NCBI RefSeq assembly: GCF_001592005.1
Contig: NZ_BCVZ01000023.1
Location: forward strand, 1-58,239
Direction of reading: 5' to 3'
DNA length: 58,239 bases
DNA from: Bacillus sonorensis NBRC 101234 = KCTC 13918
GTDB taxonomy: Bacteria > Bacillota > Bacilli > Bacillales > Bacillaceae
Shown: positions 28,884 through 37,841 of the stretch, one piece after another
Layout: each line of letters opens with the position of its first letter
Position numbering within the stretch: the first letter of the stretch is position 1
Translations under genes and position numbers: made by a program
The notes under the pieces: model-generated
The model's input: the letters and a program-made list of their open reading frames with translations, nothing else
Told to the model about the DNA's origin: nothing
Databases searched by the model: none

Positions 28884-28903
28884 ATGAAAAGGCTTCCAGT
28901 TTT

Positions 28904-29710
28904 TTAAAGGAACGTACGCTTTACTTTTTCCCAGAATGAATTATCCTTCAGCTTGATCGTTTTGATCACTTTTCCGGACAGGCTGACGTCGACCTCTTTC
29001 ACGTGCATCGTGCTAAAAGCTTCATTGTCAAGGCCGATGATCGGATAATCATTTCCATCCTGGACGATTTTCAATGTGAGTCTGCGGTCTGCGCTTAATA
29101 TAAACGGCGATCCGAGTGTTCTGTAGGTGTTGTTGTTTAATGATGCGAGCTCTGTCACCTGTACGCACGGCAGCTTCGGATCGACAACCGCTCCCTCGAC
29201 GGATTTATTATAGGCCGTGCTGCCCGTCGGTGTTGAGATGATCATTCCGTCGCCGCGGAAGGTTTCAAAATGAAGATCATCGATAAACACATCCATCACA
29301 AACGTTTTAATAATGCTTGAGCGGATGGACACCTCATTCAGACATTGAAATCGGTTGGTCCCGTCAACCGTTACATCGATCAGCGGATATTTTCTGACTT
29401 CTATTTGTTCCGAGTTTGTCGCTTCTATCATTTTATCTGTATCATGTATATTAAAATCCGCATATAAATGAGCCTTCCCCTTTTTTGCTATCCCCACATA
29501 CAGACAGTCGTCCCTGAAATTCGTTTTCCGAACCGCCTGCAAAAATGTACCGTCCCCGCCGATACTTGCGATAATGTTGGCCTGCCGGTGATCGTCAACG
29601 ACTTGAAATCCGTGTTCTGTGGCAAGCTGTTTGAGCATATTGCACTGTTCATCTGTTTCCGAATTTTTCTTGTAAAAGAAATAAATGTTTCGGCGGTCTG
29701 TCACACCCAT
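28904..29710 (-). CDS. ppnKB: NAD kinase (YtdI/PpnKB type)
   Basis: 268 residues, ATP-NAD kinase family, making NADP from NAD. GGDGTFLQAV (about 51-60) is the nucleotide-binding motif, and TPTGSTAYNKS the second conserved loop. Bacillus has two such kinases; location next to sppA identifies the YtdI paralogue, also called nadF2/ppnKB. GGGGAGAATGGGTG precedes the start. Divergent from sppA. Confidence 0.92.
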   Translation of the reverse strand: MGVTDRRNIYFFYKKNSETDEQCNMLKQLATEHGFQVVDDHRQANIIASIGGDGTFLQAVRKTNFRDDCLYVGIAKKGKAHLYADFNIHDTDKMIEATNSEQIEVRKYPLIDVTVDGTNRFQCLNEVSIRSSIIKTFVMDVFIDDLHFETFRGDGMIISTPTGSTAYNKSVEGAVVDPKLPCVQVTELASLNNNTYRTLGSPFILSADRRLTLKIVQDGNDYPIIGLDNEAFSTMHVKEVDVSLSGKVIKTIKLKDNSFWEKVKRTFL

Positions 29711-29892
29711 TCTCCCCTTTGTCTGTGAAATTTAGATTTCTCTGCCATCCAACATATATGTTAAAATGACCTGTGACCCTAGTTTACCATGTCCTGCACA
29801 TTTCTTGTATATGAAGCACTTTCATATCGAACTTTTTCCCTTCATATACGTACAATGACATGCAGCTTTTTTTAATTAAAGGAGGAGAATAC

Positions 29893-30900
29893 ATGAATCC
29901 CAAACGATGGGTAGCGCTCGTGATTGCATTGGCCATTTTTGGCTGCTCTCTGATCATGAGCCTTGTTTTAGCGGTGTTTGAAAATTTCGGAGAGGACAGT
30001 AAGATGCAGCTTGGACTAAGCGACGGACAGGAAGAAACGGTATTGGAACATGGGAGCGGTTCAAGCAAAATCGCCGTCCTTGAAGTTGACGGAACAATTG
30101 CCGACAACGGCGATGGCGGAAGCCTGCTCGGTTCTGACGGATACAATCACAGATCATTTTTGAAAATGCTCGAAAGGGCCAAAGATGATTCCGCAGTAAA
30201 AGGAATTGTATTGCGCGTGAATTCTCCGGGAGGCGGAGTATACGAAAGCGCTGAAATACATAAGAAACTCGAAGAAATCAAAAAAGAAACGAAAAAGCCG
30301 ATTTATGTTTCAATGGGGTCAATGGCGGCATCTGGAGGCTACTATATTTCAACGGTTGCCGACAAAATTTTCGCGGCGCCGGATACGCTGACAGGTTCTC
30401 TCGGGGTCATTATGGAAAGCATGAATTACGGCAAGCTTGCTGAAAAATTGGGCCTGAAAACTGAAACAATTAAAAGTGGTGAATATAAAGACATTATGTC
30501 CCCGACGCGCGGCATGACGAAAAAGGAACGGGAGATCATGCAGGCCATGGTCGATGATTCCTACGAAGGCTTCGTTGACGTTATTTCAGAAGGGCGCCAT
30601 ATGTCCAAAGCCGATGTCAAGAAAATCGCTGATGGACGGGTGTATGACGGGCGCCAGGCTAAAAAAATCCATTTGGTTGATGAACTCGGCTACTACGAAG
30701 ATACGGTAAAAGCGTTGAAAAAAGACCATAAAAATTTGGATGGTGCATCTGTAGTCACCTATAAAGAATCAACAGGCCTGTCGTCTTTCCTTTCAATGAG
30801 CGCAAACAAAATATTTAAGAGCGAAGCGGACTTTTTGAATATTAAGGAAGCAATTTCACAATCCGGCGCACCAAGATTGATGTATCTTTACGCCAAATAG
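29893..30900 (+). CDS. sppA: Signal peptide peptidase SppA
   Basis: 335 residues, membrane-anchored serine protease of the S49 family. One N-terminal helix (about 7-28) is followed by an extracellular protease domain. The catalytic dyad is visible: Ser147 in SMAASGGYY and Lys199 in KSGEYKD, the same numbers as in B. subtilis SppA. It degrades leftover signal peptides and contributes to lantibiotic resistance in B. subtilis. ATG 29893 follows AAAGGAGGAG. yteJ starts 14 bases after the stop and is coexpressed. Confidence 0.95.
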   Translation: MNPKRWVALVIALAIFGCSLIMSLVLAVFENFGEDSKMQLGLSDGQEETVLEHGSGSSKIAVLEVDGTIADNGDGGSLLGSDGYNHRSFLKMLERAKDDSAVKGIVLRVNSPGGGVYESAEIHKKLEEIKKETKKPIYVSMGSMAASGGYYISTVADKIFAAPDTLTGSLGVIMESMNYGKLAEKLGLKTETIKSGEYKDIMSPTRGMTKKEREIMQAMVDDSYEGFVDVISEGRHMSKADVKKIADGRVYDGRQAKKIHLVDELGYYEDTVKALKKDHKNLDGASVVTYKESTGLSSFLSMSANKIFKSEADFLNIKEAISQSGAPRLMYLYAK

Positions 30901-30914
30901 GAGGGGACCGAAAA

Positions 30915-31433
30915 ATGGATATGACTTATGATGGAAAGGATCATCATGAAATATCTGCGCCAGCTGATGATTCCCGGCAGCAATCGGCCCCGGCGCTTGA
31001 GCATGCATATGCCGGTTTTTGGATCAGATGCTGGGCTTTTCTGCTTGACGGAATTGTCATAGGCAGCATCAACCGCCTGTTGATATCTCCTGTTTTCAGT
31101 TTGCTGAATCTGCCGAAAGAAACAGGGTTTTTCTCTTTTTCGCTGTATTCGATAACGAGTGCTGTCGTGTTTTTCGCTTATTTTGCCCTCATGACCAGAT
31201 ACTTCAAGCAAACATTGGGCAAAATGGTATTCGGGCTGAAGGTTGTTTCCCTTGTCCCTGAAAAAGGGCTGACCTGGGATGTCATCCTGTTCAGAGAAGT
31301 GATTGGGCGCTATATCAACAGCTTGTATATCACCTATATCATTTGCGGGTTTACGCCAAAGAAACAAGGAATCCATGATTTCGTTGCCGATACCGCGGTC
31401 ATTCACGAAAAATTGTACCGGAAAAATAAATAA
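30915..31433 (+). CDS. yteJ: YteJ, RDD-family membrane protein
   Basis: 172 residues. A hydrophilic N-terminal ~32 residues precede an RDD domain with three membrane helices (RCWAFLLDGIVIGSINRLL; SITSAVVFFAYFALM; the region near 140-155). The RDD-type motif is RCWAFLLDG and the second signature is QTLGKMVFGLKVV. Function is unproven; the B. subtilis gene is paired with sppA in lantibiotic resistance. GGAGGGGACC precedes the ATG. Ends at terminator 31441-31470. Confidence 0.9.
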   Translation: MDMTYDGKDHHEISAPADDSRQQSAPALEHAYAGFWIRCWAFLLDGIVIGSINRLLISPVFSLLNLPKETGFFSFSLYSITSAVVFFAYFALMTRYFKQTLGKMVFGLKVVSLVPEKGLTWDVILFREVIGRYINSLYITYIICGFTPKKQGIHDFVADTAVIHEKLYRKNK

Positions 31434-31440
31434 GCGATTC

Positions 31441-31470
31441 AAAAACCCGGCTGGAGGAAGCCGGGTTTTT
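31441..31470 (+). terminator. Terminator after yteJ
   Basis: A 12-bp stem (AAAAACCCGGCT/AGCCGGGTTTTT) with a 6-base loop. Confidence 0.9.
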
Positions 31471-31557
31471 GGTGCTGCCAGGGAAATTGCGGCGATCTTT
31501 CACGTTTATTTTTTTTTCTTTTATCCCATAATGCCTAGTATAAGAGGAAGTGAAATC

Positions 31558-32241
31558 ATGGTGTACATATGGATAGCGGTGGCATTGGCTCTTCTTGCTG
31601 CTGTTTGGTTCATGAAAATCCGCGTGTCTGTTGAGTATCTTCATACAAATGATGATGATCGGCTGACCATCAACATTCGGACGGGTTTCGGCCTCCTTCG
31701 CATCAAAAAAGACATTCCGATGATCAAAGTCAATCAAAAGGATATGAGCGTTAATGTGAAAGAGCGGACGAAGACGGCTGCCGACAGGAAGCAAAAGAAA
31801 AGAAAAGTCGGATATCAGAACGTACTGGAAAATGGTCGCCAAATCAAAAACGTTGTCAAACAAATCGTTAATCTTACACCGATCGTCCTGAAATTTATGA
31901 AGCATATTCATGTAACCAAAATGGAATGGACGTCGGTTCTCGGACTTCCCGACGCCGCTCTAACCGGGATTGCAACGGGCGCCGCATGGTCGGTAAAATC
32001 CGCTACGGTGGCGATTTTGGATCAGGTCTTTTGTTTTGACCGCCGTCCGGAGTACCAGGTGATCCCCGTGTTTAACAGCCCATTCTCCAAAACACACCTG
32101 ACATGTATATTCCATTTTCGCGTTGGACATGCTATAATCGCAGCTTTCAGAATCGTGGTTAATTGGAAAGGGAAAATGCGCGGCTTGTTTAAGCTGCCAA
32201 AACATCTGTCAGGTTCAACAAAGAATGACTCATCAGTATAG
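31558..32241 (+). CDS. ytfI: YtfI, DUF2953 protein
   Basis: 227 residues. One N-terminal membrane helix (about 2-20, YIWIAVALALLAAVWFM) is followed by a basic beta-rich domain of the DUF2953 family, with a second hydrophobic stretch near 175-200. ATG 31558 follows AGAGGAAGTG; the open frame 85 codons further up crosses the yteJ terminator and was rejected. ytfJ starts 12 bases after the stop, so the pair is probably one unit. YtfI is linked with sporulation only through that partner. Confidence 0.85.
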   Translation: MVYIWIAVALALLAAVWFMKIRVSVEYLHTNDDDRLTINIRTGFGLLRIKKDIPMIKVNQKDMSVNVKERTKTAADRKQKKRKVGYQNVLENGRQIKNVVKQIVNLTPIVLKFMKHIHVTKMEWTSVLGLPDAALTGIATGAAWSVKSATVAILDQVFCFDRRPEYQVIPVFNSPFSKTHLTCIFHFRVGHAIIAAFRIVVNWKGKMRGLFKLPKHLSGSTKNDSSV

Positions 32242-32253
32242 GAGGAATGGAAT

Positions 32254-32709
32254 ATGGCTGAACATCCAATTCAAGGTTTGATGAAAACCGCCATGGAAAA
32301 TTTGAAAGAAATGATTGATGTCAACACCATTATCGGAGATCCTGTAGAAACACCTGACGGCAGCGTCATTTTAACCGTCTCCAGAGTAGGCTTTGGTTTT
32401 GCGGCCGGCGGAAGCGAATTCAGCGGCAATAAACCGGCGGAATCAAAATCAAGCGACGGGGAGCGCGAGCGTAAAGAAGCGAAGCTTCCGTTTGGCGGCG
32501 GAAGCGGCGGAGGCGTATCGATTACTCCGATTGCGTTTTTGATTGTCGGTACATCCGGCGTAAGAATCCTCCACTTGGATGAAAACACGCACGTCATTGA
32601 TAAGATTTTAGACTCCGCTCCGCAAACAATCGAACGGATTCAGCAAATGTTCAAGAAAAACGACAAACAAAAACAGCAAATGAATCGTCAAAACAATCCG
32701 CCGTTTTAA
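32254..32709 (+). CDS. ytfJ: YtfJ, GerW-family sporulation protein
   Basis: 151 residues. The conserved core (HPIQGLMKTAMENLKEMIDVNTIIGDP, then TVSRVGFGFAAGGSEF and a Gly-rich loop) is typical of the YtfJ/GerW family. The C-terminus is a Gln/Asn/Lys-rich helix. GerW proteins are made in the forespore, and in Streptomyces and Bacillus are tied to germination; the mechanism is not known. TAGGAGGAATG precedes the ATG. Terminator at 32725-32760. Confidence 0.92.
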   Translation: MAEHPIQGLMKTAMENLKEMIDVNTIIGDPVETPDGSVILTVSRVGFGFAAGGSEFSGNKPAESKSSDGERERKEAKLPFGGGSGGGVSITPIAFLIVGTSGVRILHLDENTHVIDKILDSAPQTIERIQQMFKKNDKQKQQMNRQNNPPF

Positions 32710-32724
32710 AAAAGCCATCAGCAT

Positions 32725-32760
32725 AAAAAGTTAACTGTTATTGATGCAGTTAACTTTTTT
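32725..32760 (+). terminator. Terminator after ytfJ
   Basis: AAAAAGTTAACTG pairs with CAGTTAACTTTTTT around a 9-base loop. Confidence 0.85.
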
Positions 32761-32767
32761 CTGGTAC

Positions 32768-32812
32768 AGGCCAAACTTAAACTTTGCAGTTTGGCCTAAA
32801 CTCTTTTATAGT
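32768..32812 (+). promoter_or_regulatory. tpx promoter with perfect inverted repeat
   Basis: TTGCAG (32784-32789), 17 bases, TATAGT (32807-32812). AGGCCAAACT (32768-32777) and AGTTTGGCCT (32788-32797) form a perfect 10-bp inverted repeat with a 10-base gap. Its right arm overlaps the end of the -35. Confidence 0.6.
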
Positions 32813-32843
32813 AGAGTCATACATAAGTGAAGGAGGAATGATG

Positions 32844-33347
32844 ATGGCTTCAATAACATTTAAAGGAAACCCTGTTACATTGGTGGGCTCTGACGTACAT
32901 GCTGGCGACCAGGCTCCTGATTTTACGGTACTGTCAAATTCGCTTGAGGAAGTCACGCTTCAAGACATCAAAGGCAAACCCGCCATTATATCGGTGATAC
33001 CGTCCATTGATACGGGGGTTTGCGATGCACAGACCCGCCGCTTTAACGAAGAAGCCGCAAGCCTCGGTTCAGTGAAAGTGTATACGATCAGCGCGGATCT
33101 TCCTTTTGCCCAGGCGCGCTGGTGCGGAGCAAACGGAATTGAAAATGTGGAAACATTGTCAGATCACCGGGAGATGTCATTCGGGGAAGCATTCGGCGTC
33201 TACATCAAGGAATTGAGACTGCTTGCCCGTGCTGTTTTTGTGCTAGATGAAAACGGAAAAGTCGTATACACCGAATATGTAAGTGAAGCGACAAATCATC
33301 CGGATTATGAAAAAGCGATTGAAGCTGCCAAATCGCTTGTGAAGTAA
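32844..33347 (+). CDS. tpx: Thiol peroxidase Tpx
   Basis: 167-residue atypical 2-Cys peroxiredoxin, reducing lipid and other hydroperoxides with thioredoxin. Peroxidatic Cys60 ([15 protein letters not shown]) and resolving Cys94 (ARWCGANG) are in the canonical positions. Three ATGs in a row follow AGGAGG; 32844 gives the family N-terminus. In B. subtilis tpx is Spx-dependent. The promoter here carries an unexplained inverted repeat. Terminator at 33362-33396. Confidence 0.96.
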   Translation: MASITFKGNPVTLVGSDVHAGDQAPDFTVLSNSLEEVTLQDIKGKPAIISVIPSIDTGVCDAQTRRFNEEAASLGSVKVYTISADLPFAQARWCGANGIENVETLSDHREMSFGEAFGVYIKELRLLARAVFVLDENGKVVYTEYVSEATNHPDYEKAIEAAKSLVK

Positions 33348-33361
33348 ATGAACGTTAAAAA

Positions 33362-33396
33362 GGGCTCCAGGTGATCATCTCCCCGGAGCTCTTTTC
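33362..33396 (+). terminator. Terminator after tpx
   Basis: GGGCTCC pairs with GGAGCTC (one G-U) and is followed by TTTTC. Confidence 0.7.
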
Positions 33397-33430
33397 ATGG
33401 CTCTGATTTTTTGATAAGGAGAGACACAGC

Positions 33431-34417
33431 ATGCAAAACAATCAAGTAGAAACCATATATGAATGGCTTGACGGAGGAGCGGGAATCATTGCAGGCGACC
33501 TGGATATTCCATACATAGAAGCTTTGGCAGAAGCGGGGGAGGCGTTTTTTTCAGGAGAAACAAGCCGCGCGCTGTCTGAATCAGCCGCTCAAAAGATGAA
33601 AGAACTAATCGGCAAAGCCGATTTTTCCGAATGCAGCCATGAAGCGATACGCAAAGCCTTTCAGCTTGCCATCTTGAAGGGGCTGAAAAATGTTCCCCAT
33701 CCGAACCGCCAGATGACGCCGGATACGATCGGCCTGTTTATCGGATATCTCGTGAACAAGTTCATGGGCCGCAAAAAAGGACTCACCCTTTTTGATCCGG
33801 CGGTAGGGACGGGCAATCTTCTGCTTGCCGTGTTAAACCAGTTTTCTGAAGAAGCCGGCAAAGCCTTCGGTTCTGAAATTGATGATGTGCTCATCAAACT
33901 CGCCTATGTTCAGGCGAACCTGCAGCAAAAAGAAATCGAATTCTTCAACCAGGACAGCCTGCAGCCTATTTTTATGGACCCCGTTGATGCGGTGATCTGT
34001 GACCTTCCCGTCGGATACTATCCAGATGATGAAAGCGCGCGGGCGTTCCAGCTGAAGGCGGAAGAAGGCCATTCTTTTTCCCATCATCTATTCATTGAAC
34101 AAAGCCTGACATATACAAAACCGGGCGGATATTTATTTTTCATGATTCCAAACCATTTATTTGAAAGCAGCCAAAGTCAACAGCTCCGCGCCTTTTTAAA
34201 GGACAATGCGCATATTAATGCAGTGCTCCAGCTGCCGTTATCGATCTTCAAGGATGAGGCGCATGCGAAAAGCATCTTGGTTTTGCAAAAGCAGGGTGAA
34301 GGGGCAAAAGCTCCGAAACAGGTGCTGCTTGCTGAACTGCCGTCCTTTTCCAACAAAGAGGCGATGCTGAAGATGGCCGCAAAACTTGACAATTGGTTTA
34401 AGAGCAAAAAGAGCTAA
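33431..34417 (+). CDS. ytxK: YtxK, class I methyltransferase of the N6-adenine type
   Basis: 328 residues. An N-terminal helical region (about 1-95) resembles HsdM-like subunits, followed by a Rossmann methyltransferase domain. SAM motif I is LFDPAVGTGNLL (about 117-128). The catalytic loop that in N6-adenine enzymes is (N/D)PP(Y/F) reads DLPVGYYP, so the second proline is lost but the aspartate and an aromatic remain. There is no specificity subunit or restriction gene nearby. RBS AAGGAGAG. Upstream of ackA, as in B. subtilis. The target, DNA or otherwise, is not established. Confidence 0.88.
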   Translation: MQNNQVETIYEWLDGGAGIIAGDLDIPYIEALAEAGEAFFSGETSRALSESAAQKMKELIGKADFSECSHEAIRKAFQLAILKGLKNVPHPNRQMTPDTIGLFIGYLVNKFMGRKKGLTLFDPAVGTGNLLLAVLNQFSEEAGKAFGSEIDDVLIKLAYVQANLQQKEIEFFNQDSLQPIFMDPVDAVICDLPVGYYPDDESARAFQLKAEEGHSFSHHLFIEQSLTYTKPGGYLFFMIPNHLFESSQSQQLRAFLKDNAHINAVLQLPLSIFKDEAHAKSILVLQKQGEGAKAPKQVLLAELPSFSNKEAMLKMAAKLDNWFKSKKS

Positions 34418-34420
34418 AAT

Positions 34421-34455
34421 AGTCAGAGATGGTATTCTCTGACTGTTTCTATTTT
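34421..34455 (+). terminator. Terminator after ytxK
   Basis: AGTCAGAGA pairs with TCTCTGACT around a 6-base loop, with a T-rich tail (GTTTCTATTTT). Confidence 0.75.
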
Positions 34456-34475
34456 CAGAAAATAATAATTTCTTA

Positions 34476-34579
34476 TTGAAAGCGCTACCAAACAAGATCA
34501 TGGCTTGAAAAGGATTCTTCTGAATGTTTAAATGATAAAGGCAGTTATTTTTTGAATTTACTAAGAACAATTTTATACA
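34476..34579 (+). promoter_or_regulatory. ackA control region with activating cre
   Basis: TTGAAAGCGCTACCA (34476-34490) matches the cre consensus at every fixed base. Two promoter candidates follow: TTGAAA (34505-34510)-N17-TTAAAT, and TTGAAT (34552-34557)-N16-TATACA. The first would place the cre near -58, close to the activating position known for B. subtilis ackA, so I favour it. Confidence 0.7.
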
Positions 34580-34642
34580 TATTTTTTATGATCCGGGTTG
34601 AACATAAAATCACCGGACTATAGGTAAAAAGGAGCGTCATTT

Positions 34643-35830
34643 ATGTCCAAAATCATTGCAATTAACGCTGGAAGCTCATCACTGAAATTTCAACTTTTCG
34701 AAATGCCCAGCGAAAAAGTATTAACAAAAGGTTTAGTTGAACGGATCGGGTTGGATAACGGCATTTTCACCATTTCTGTCAACGATGAAAAAAAGAGTGA
34801 AACAACCGACATTCCGGATCATTCCGTAGCGGTAAAAATGCTGCTCGACAAACTGACGAAATACGGCATCATTAATGATTTAAACGAAATCAACGGAATC
34901 GGCCACCGCGTCGTTCACGGCGGCGAAAAGTTCAGCGACTCTGTTCTATTAACGGATGAAATGATTCATGAAATTGAAGAAATTTCTGAACTGGCGCCGC
35001 TTCACAACCCGGCCAACATCGTCGGAATCAAAGCGTTTAAGGAAGTCCTTCCGAACGTACCTGCCGTCGCTGTATTTGATACGGCATTCCATCAGACGAT
35101 GCCTGAGCAGTCATATTTATACAGCCTTCCTTATGAATACTATGAAAAGTTCGGAATCCGTAAATACGGTTTCCACGGAACATCTCATAAGTATGTCACT
35201 GAACGCGCGGCAGAGCTTCTCGGCCGCCCGCTAAAGGAATTGCGCCTGATCTCCTGTCATCTTGGAAACGGAGCGAGCATCGCTGCCGTTGAAGGCGGCA
35301 AATCAATCGATACGTCAATGGGCTTCACTCCGCTTGCAGGTGTGGCGATGGGTACCCGTTCAGGAAACATCGACCCTGCGCTTATCCCGTTTATTATGGA
35401 AAAGACAGGACAAACCGCTGATGAAGTTCTGAACACGCTGAATAAAAAGAGCGGACTTTTGGGCATTTCAGGCTTTTCAAGCGACCTGCGCGATATCGTA
35501 GAAGCGGCGAAAGAAGGAAATGAACGCGCGGAAACGGCTCTTGAAGTATTTGCAAGCAGAATCCATAAATACATCGGTTCTTATGCGGCGAGAATGAGCG
35601 GCGTTGACGCGATCATTTTCACTGCCGGCATCGGTGAAAACAGCGTAGAGGTCAGAGAACGCGTCCTCCGCGGCCTGGAATTCATGGGCGTATACTGGGA
35701 CCCTGCTTTGAATCATGTCCGCGGTAAAGAAGCGTTTATCAGCTATCCGCATTCTCCGGTAAAAGTCTTGATCATTCCGACGAATGAAGAAGTCATGATT
35801 GCAAGAGATGTTGTCAGACTGGCTCAATAA
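34643..35830 (+). CDS. ackA: Acetate kinase AckA
   Basis: 395 residues, ASKHA fold. It makes acetate and ATP from acetyl phosphate and is the last step of overflow metabolism. Motifs are NAGSSSLKF (6-14), [18 protein letters not shown] and SCHLGNGAS, plus FTAGIGENS near the end. AAAAGGAG precedes the ATG. The upstream cre and the CcpA gene in this window fit the known activation of ackA by CcpA during glucose excess. Terminator at 35839-35877. Confidence 0.97.
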   Translation: MSKIIAINAGSSSLKFQLFEMPSEKVLTKGLVERIGLDNGIFTISVNDEKKSETTDIPDHSVAVKMLLDKLTKYGIINDLNEINGIGHRVVHGGEKFSDSVLLTDEMIHEIEEISELAPLHNPANIVGIKAFKEVLPNVPAVAVFDTAFHQTMPEQSYLYSLPYEYYEKFGIRKYGFHGTSHKYVTERAAELLGRPLKELRLISCHLGNGASIAAVEGGKSIDTSMGFTPLAGVAMGTRSGNIDPALIPFIMEKTGQTADEVLNTLNKKSGLLGISGFSSDLRDIVEAAKEGNERAETALEVFASRIHKYIGSYAARMSGVDAIIFTAGIGENSVEVRERVLRGLEFMGVYWDPALNHVRGKEAFISYPHSPVKVLIIPTNEEVMIARDVVRLAQ

Positions 35831-35838
35831 AGCTTCTG

Positions 35839-35877
35839 AAAACGGCCTTCCCCATAAATGGAGGAGGCCGTTTTTTA
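35839..35877 (+). terminator. Terminator after ackA
   Basis: AAACGGCCT pairs with AGGCCGTTT, with a long inner loop and TTTATTT. Confidence 0.8.
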
Positions 35878-35940
35878 TTTTTAAAAAAAGCATTCTCTAT
35901 TATAATGAAGAAGATTTTAGAAAAAGGAGGCGGGACGTAT

Positions 35941-36456
35941 ATGAGCGTGGAAGAACATAAAAAAGAAGCGCCCAGCCGCGTGTTATGCAAGGTCATTACA
36001 GTAAGCGACACAAGGACGGAAGAAACGGACAAAAGCGGCCGGCTGATGAAAGAATTTTTGACGGAGGCCGGCCATGAAATCGTTTCCTACGAAATTGTAA
36101 AGGATGAAAAGAAGGATATTCAGGCCGCCGTGCTTGATGGATGCCGGGATGACCGAGTTGACGCGGTTTTGTTAAACGGAGGGACAGGCATTGCGGCAAG
36201 AGATGTGACGATTGAAACGATTGCTCCGCTTTTTTCGAAAGAGATCCCCGGCTTTGGAGAAATCTTTCGCATGCTGAGCTATACCGAGGATATCGGGGCA
36301 AGCGCGATTTTATCCAGGGCGGCAGCCGGCGTTATTCAAAACAAAGCTGTGTTTGCGACGCCTGGATCAAGCGGCGCGGTCAAGCTGGCGATGACAAAAC
36401 TGATTGTCCCGGAGCTTGCCCATGTGATAAGAGAATTGAGAAAAGATATCAAGTGA
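35941..36456 (+). CDS. moaB: Molybdopterin adenylyltransferase-like MoaB
   Basis: 171 residues of the MoaB/MogA family, adenylylating molybdopterin in cofactor synthesis. VSDTRTEETDKSGRLM and LNGGTGIAARDVTIETI are the MPT-binding signatures. ATG 35941 follows AAAGGAGG; twelve open codons upstream include a TATAAT at 35901-35906, a likely promoter -10. Other moa genes are not present in the window. Ends at a strong terminator. Confidence 0.93.
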   Translation: MSVEEHKKEAPSRVLCKVITVSDTRTEETDKSGRLMKEFLTEAGHEIVSYEIVKDEKKDIQAAVLDGCRDDRVDAVLLNGGTGIAARDVTIETIAPLFSKEIPGFGEIFRMLSYTEDIGASAILSRAAAGVIQNKAVFATPGSSGAVKLAMTKLIVPELAHVIRELRKDIK

Positions 36457-36477
36457 GAAGCTGTAGAATATTGGCGA

Positions 36478-36514
36478 AACTTCATTCATAAAAAATGAAT
36501 GAAGTTTTTTTTAT
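36478..36514 (+). terminator. Terminator after moaB
   Basis: ACTTCATTCAT pairs perfectly with ATGAATGAAGT, followed by TTTTTTT. Confidence 0.9.
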
Positions 36515-36521
36515 AAAAAGG

Positions 36522-36597
36522 TTGAAAAAACCGGGACTCCTTGTTAAAGTGTATACATATTAAATGTATTTTTATTAAACAAAACTTATTTTTATAC
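36522..36597 (+). promoter_or_regulatory. argG promoter and arginine-repressor boxes
   Basis: TTGAAA (36522-36527), 17 bases, TAAAGT (36545-36550). Just downstream lie two AT-rich half-palindromic words, AATGTATTTTTATTA (36563-36577) and ACTTATTTTTATACA (36584-36598), resembling ARG boxes. AhrC/ArgR repression of arginine synthesis is established; the exact boxes are inferred. Confidence 0.55.
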
Positions 36598-36629
36598 AAA
36601 AAGCACCTAGATGAGAGGAGTTTTTCAAA

Positions 36630-37841
36630 ATGGCAGAAAAGAAAAAAGTAGTGCTGGCATACTCAGGAGGTCTTGATACTTCCGTTGCGATAAAATGGCT
36701 GCAAGAGCAGGGTTATGATGTGGTTGCCTGCTGTTTGGACGTAGGTGAAGGAAAGGATCTCGCTTTTGTCCAGCAAAAAGCGCTTCAGGTCGGTGCCGTC
36801 AATTCTTACGTGATCGATGCAAAGGAAGAGTTTGCACAGAACTTCGCTTTGGTGGCGCTTCAGGCCCATACGCTGTATGAAGGCAAGTATCCGCTTGTAT
36901 CAGCACTTTCAAGACCTCTGATCGCAAAGAAGCTTGTTGAAGTCGCCGAAAAAGAGAACGCGGTCGCCGTCGCTCACGGCTGCACGGGTAAAGGAAATGA
37001 CCAGGTGCGCTTTGAAGTTTCCATTAAATCATTGAATCCGGAACTTGAGGTCCTTGCTCCAGTCCGGGAATGGAAATGGTCGCGCGATGAAGAGATCGCT
37101 TATGCGGAAAAGCACGGCATTCCGATCCCGGTCAATTTGGATAGTCCGTATTCAATCGACCAAAATTTGTGGGGCAGAAGCAATGAATGCGGCATCCTTG
37201 AAGATCCTTGGGCAGCACCGCCTGAAGGAGCGTATGACCTGACAAAACCGCTTGAAAAAACGCCTGATACGCCTGAAATTGTTGAAATTGCGTTTGAACA
37301 AGGCGTTCCGGTCTCGATCGACGGTGTTCGCTACACCCTTTCAGAATTGATTTTAAAGCTGAACGAACGAGCAGGGGAACACGGTGTTGGACGGATCGAT
37401 CATGTCGAAAACCGCCTTGTCGGCATCAAATCCCGCGAAGTATACGAGTGCCCGGGAGCCGTCACGCTTTTAAAGGCGCACAAAGAGCTGGAAGATTTGA
37501 CATTGGTGAAAGAAGTGGCGCATTTTAAACCGCTGATCGAGCAAAAAATGGCTGAAGTCATTTATAACGGCCTTTGGTTTTCTCCGCTGCAAAACGCGCT
37601 TTCCGCCTTTCTGAAGGAAACGCAAACACATGTCACAGGCGTCGTCCGCGTCAAGCTGTTTAAAGGGCATGCGATCGTTGAAGGCCGCAAGTCCGAGTAT
37701 TCTCTTTACGATGAAAAGCTGGCGACCTACACAAAAGATGATGCATTTGACCACCATGCGGCAGTCGGCTTTATCGAACTGTGGGGTCTGCCGACAAAAG
37801 TGAATAGCATCGTTAAACAAAAGGAGCAGATTAAAGCATGA
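36630..37841 (+). CDS. argG: Argininosuccinate synthase ArgG
   Basis: 403 residues. It joins citrulline and aspartate with ATP in arginine synthesis. The N-type ATP pyrophosphatase loop is [10 protein letters not shown] (10-19). Further family segments are [13 protein letters not shown] and [22 protein letters not shown] precedes the ATG. Its stop overlaps the argH start (ATGA), so the two are translationally coupled. Confidence 0.97.
   Translation: MAEKKKVVLAYSGGLDTSVAIKWLQEQGYDVVACCLDVGEGKDLAFVQQKALQVGAVNSYVIDAKEEFAQNFALVALQAHTLYEGKYPLVSALSRPLIAKKLVEVAEKENAVAVAHGCTGKGNDQVRFEVSIKSLNPELEVLAPVREWKWSRDEEIAYAEKHGIPIPVNLDSPYSIDQNLWGRSNECGILEDPWAAPPEGAYDLTKPLEKTPDTPEIVEIAFEQGVPVSIDGVRYTLSELILKLNERAGEHGVGRIDHVENRLVGIKSREVYECPGAVTLLKAHKELEDLTLVKEVAHFKPLIEQKMAEVIYNGLWFSPLQNALSAFLKETQTHVTGVVRVKLFKGHAIVEGRKSEYSLYDEKLATYTKDDAFDHHAAVGFIELWGLPTKVNSIVKQKEQIKA

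Noticed and set aside
31303..31557. 85-codon extension of ytfI
   Set aside because: It runs back through the yteJ coding region and the yteJ terminator; ATG 31558 has its own RBS.
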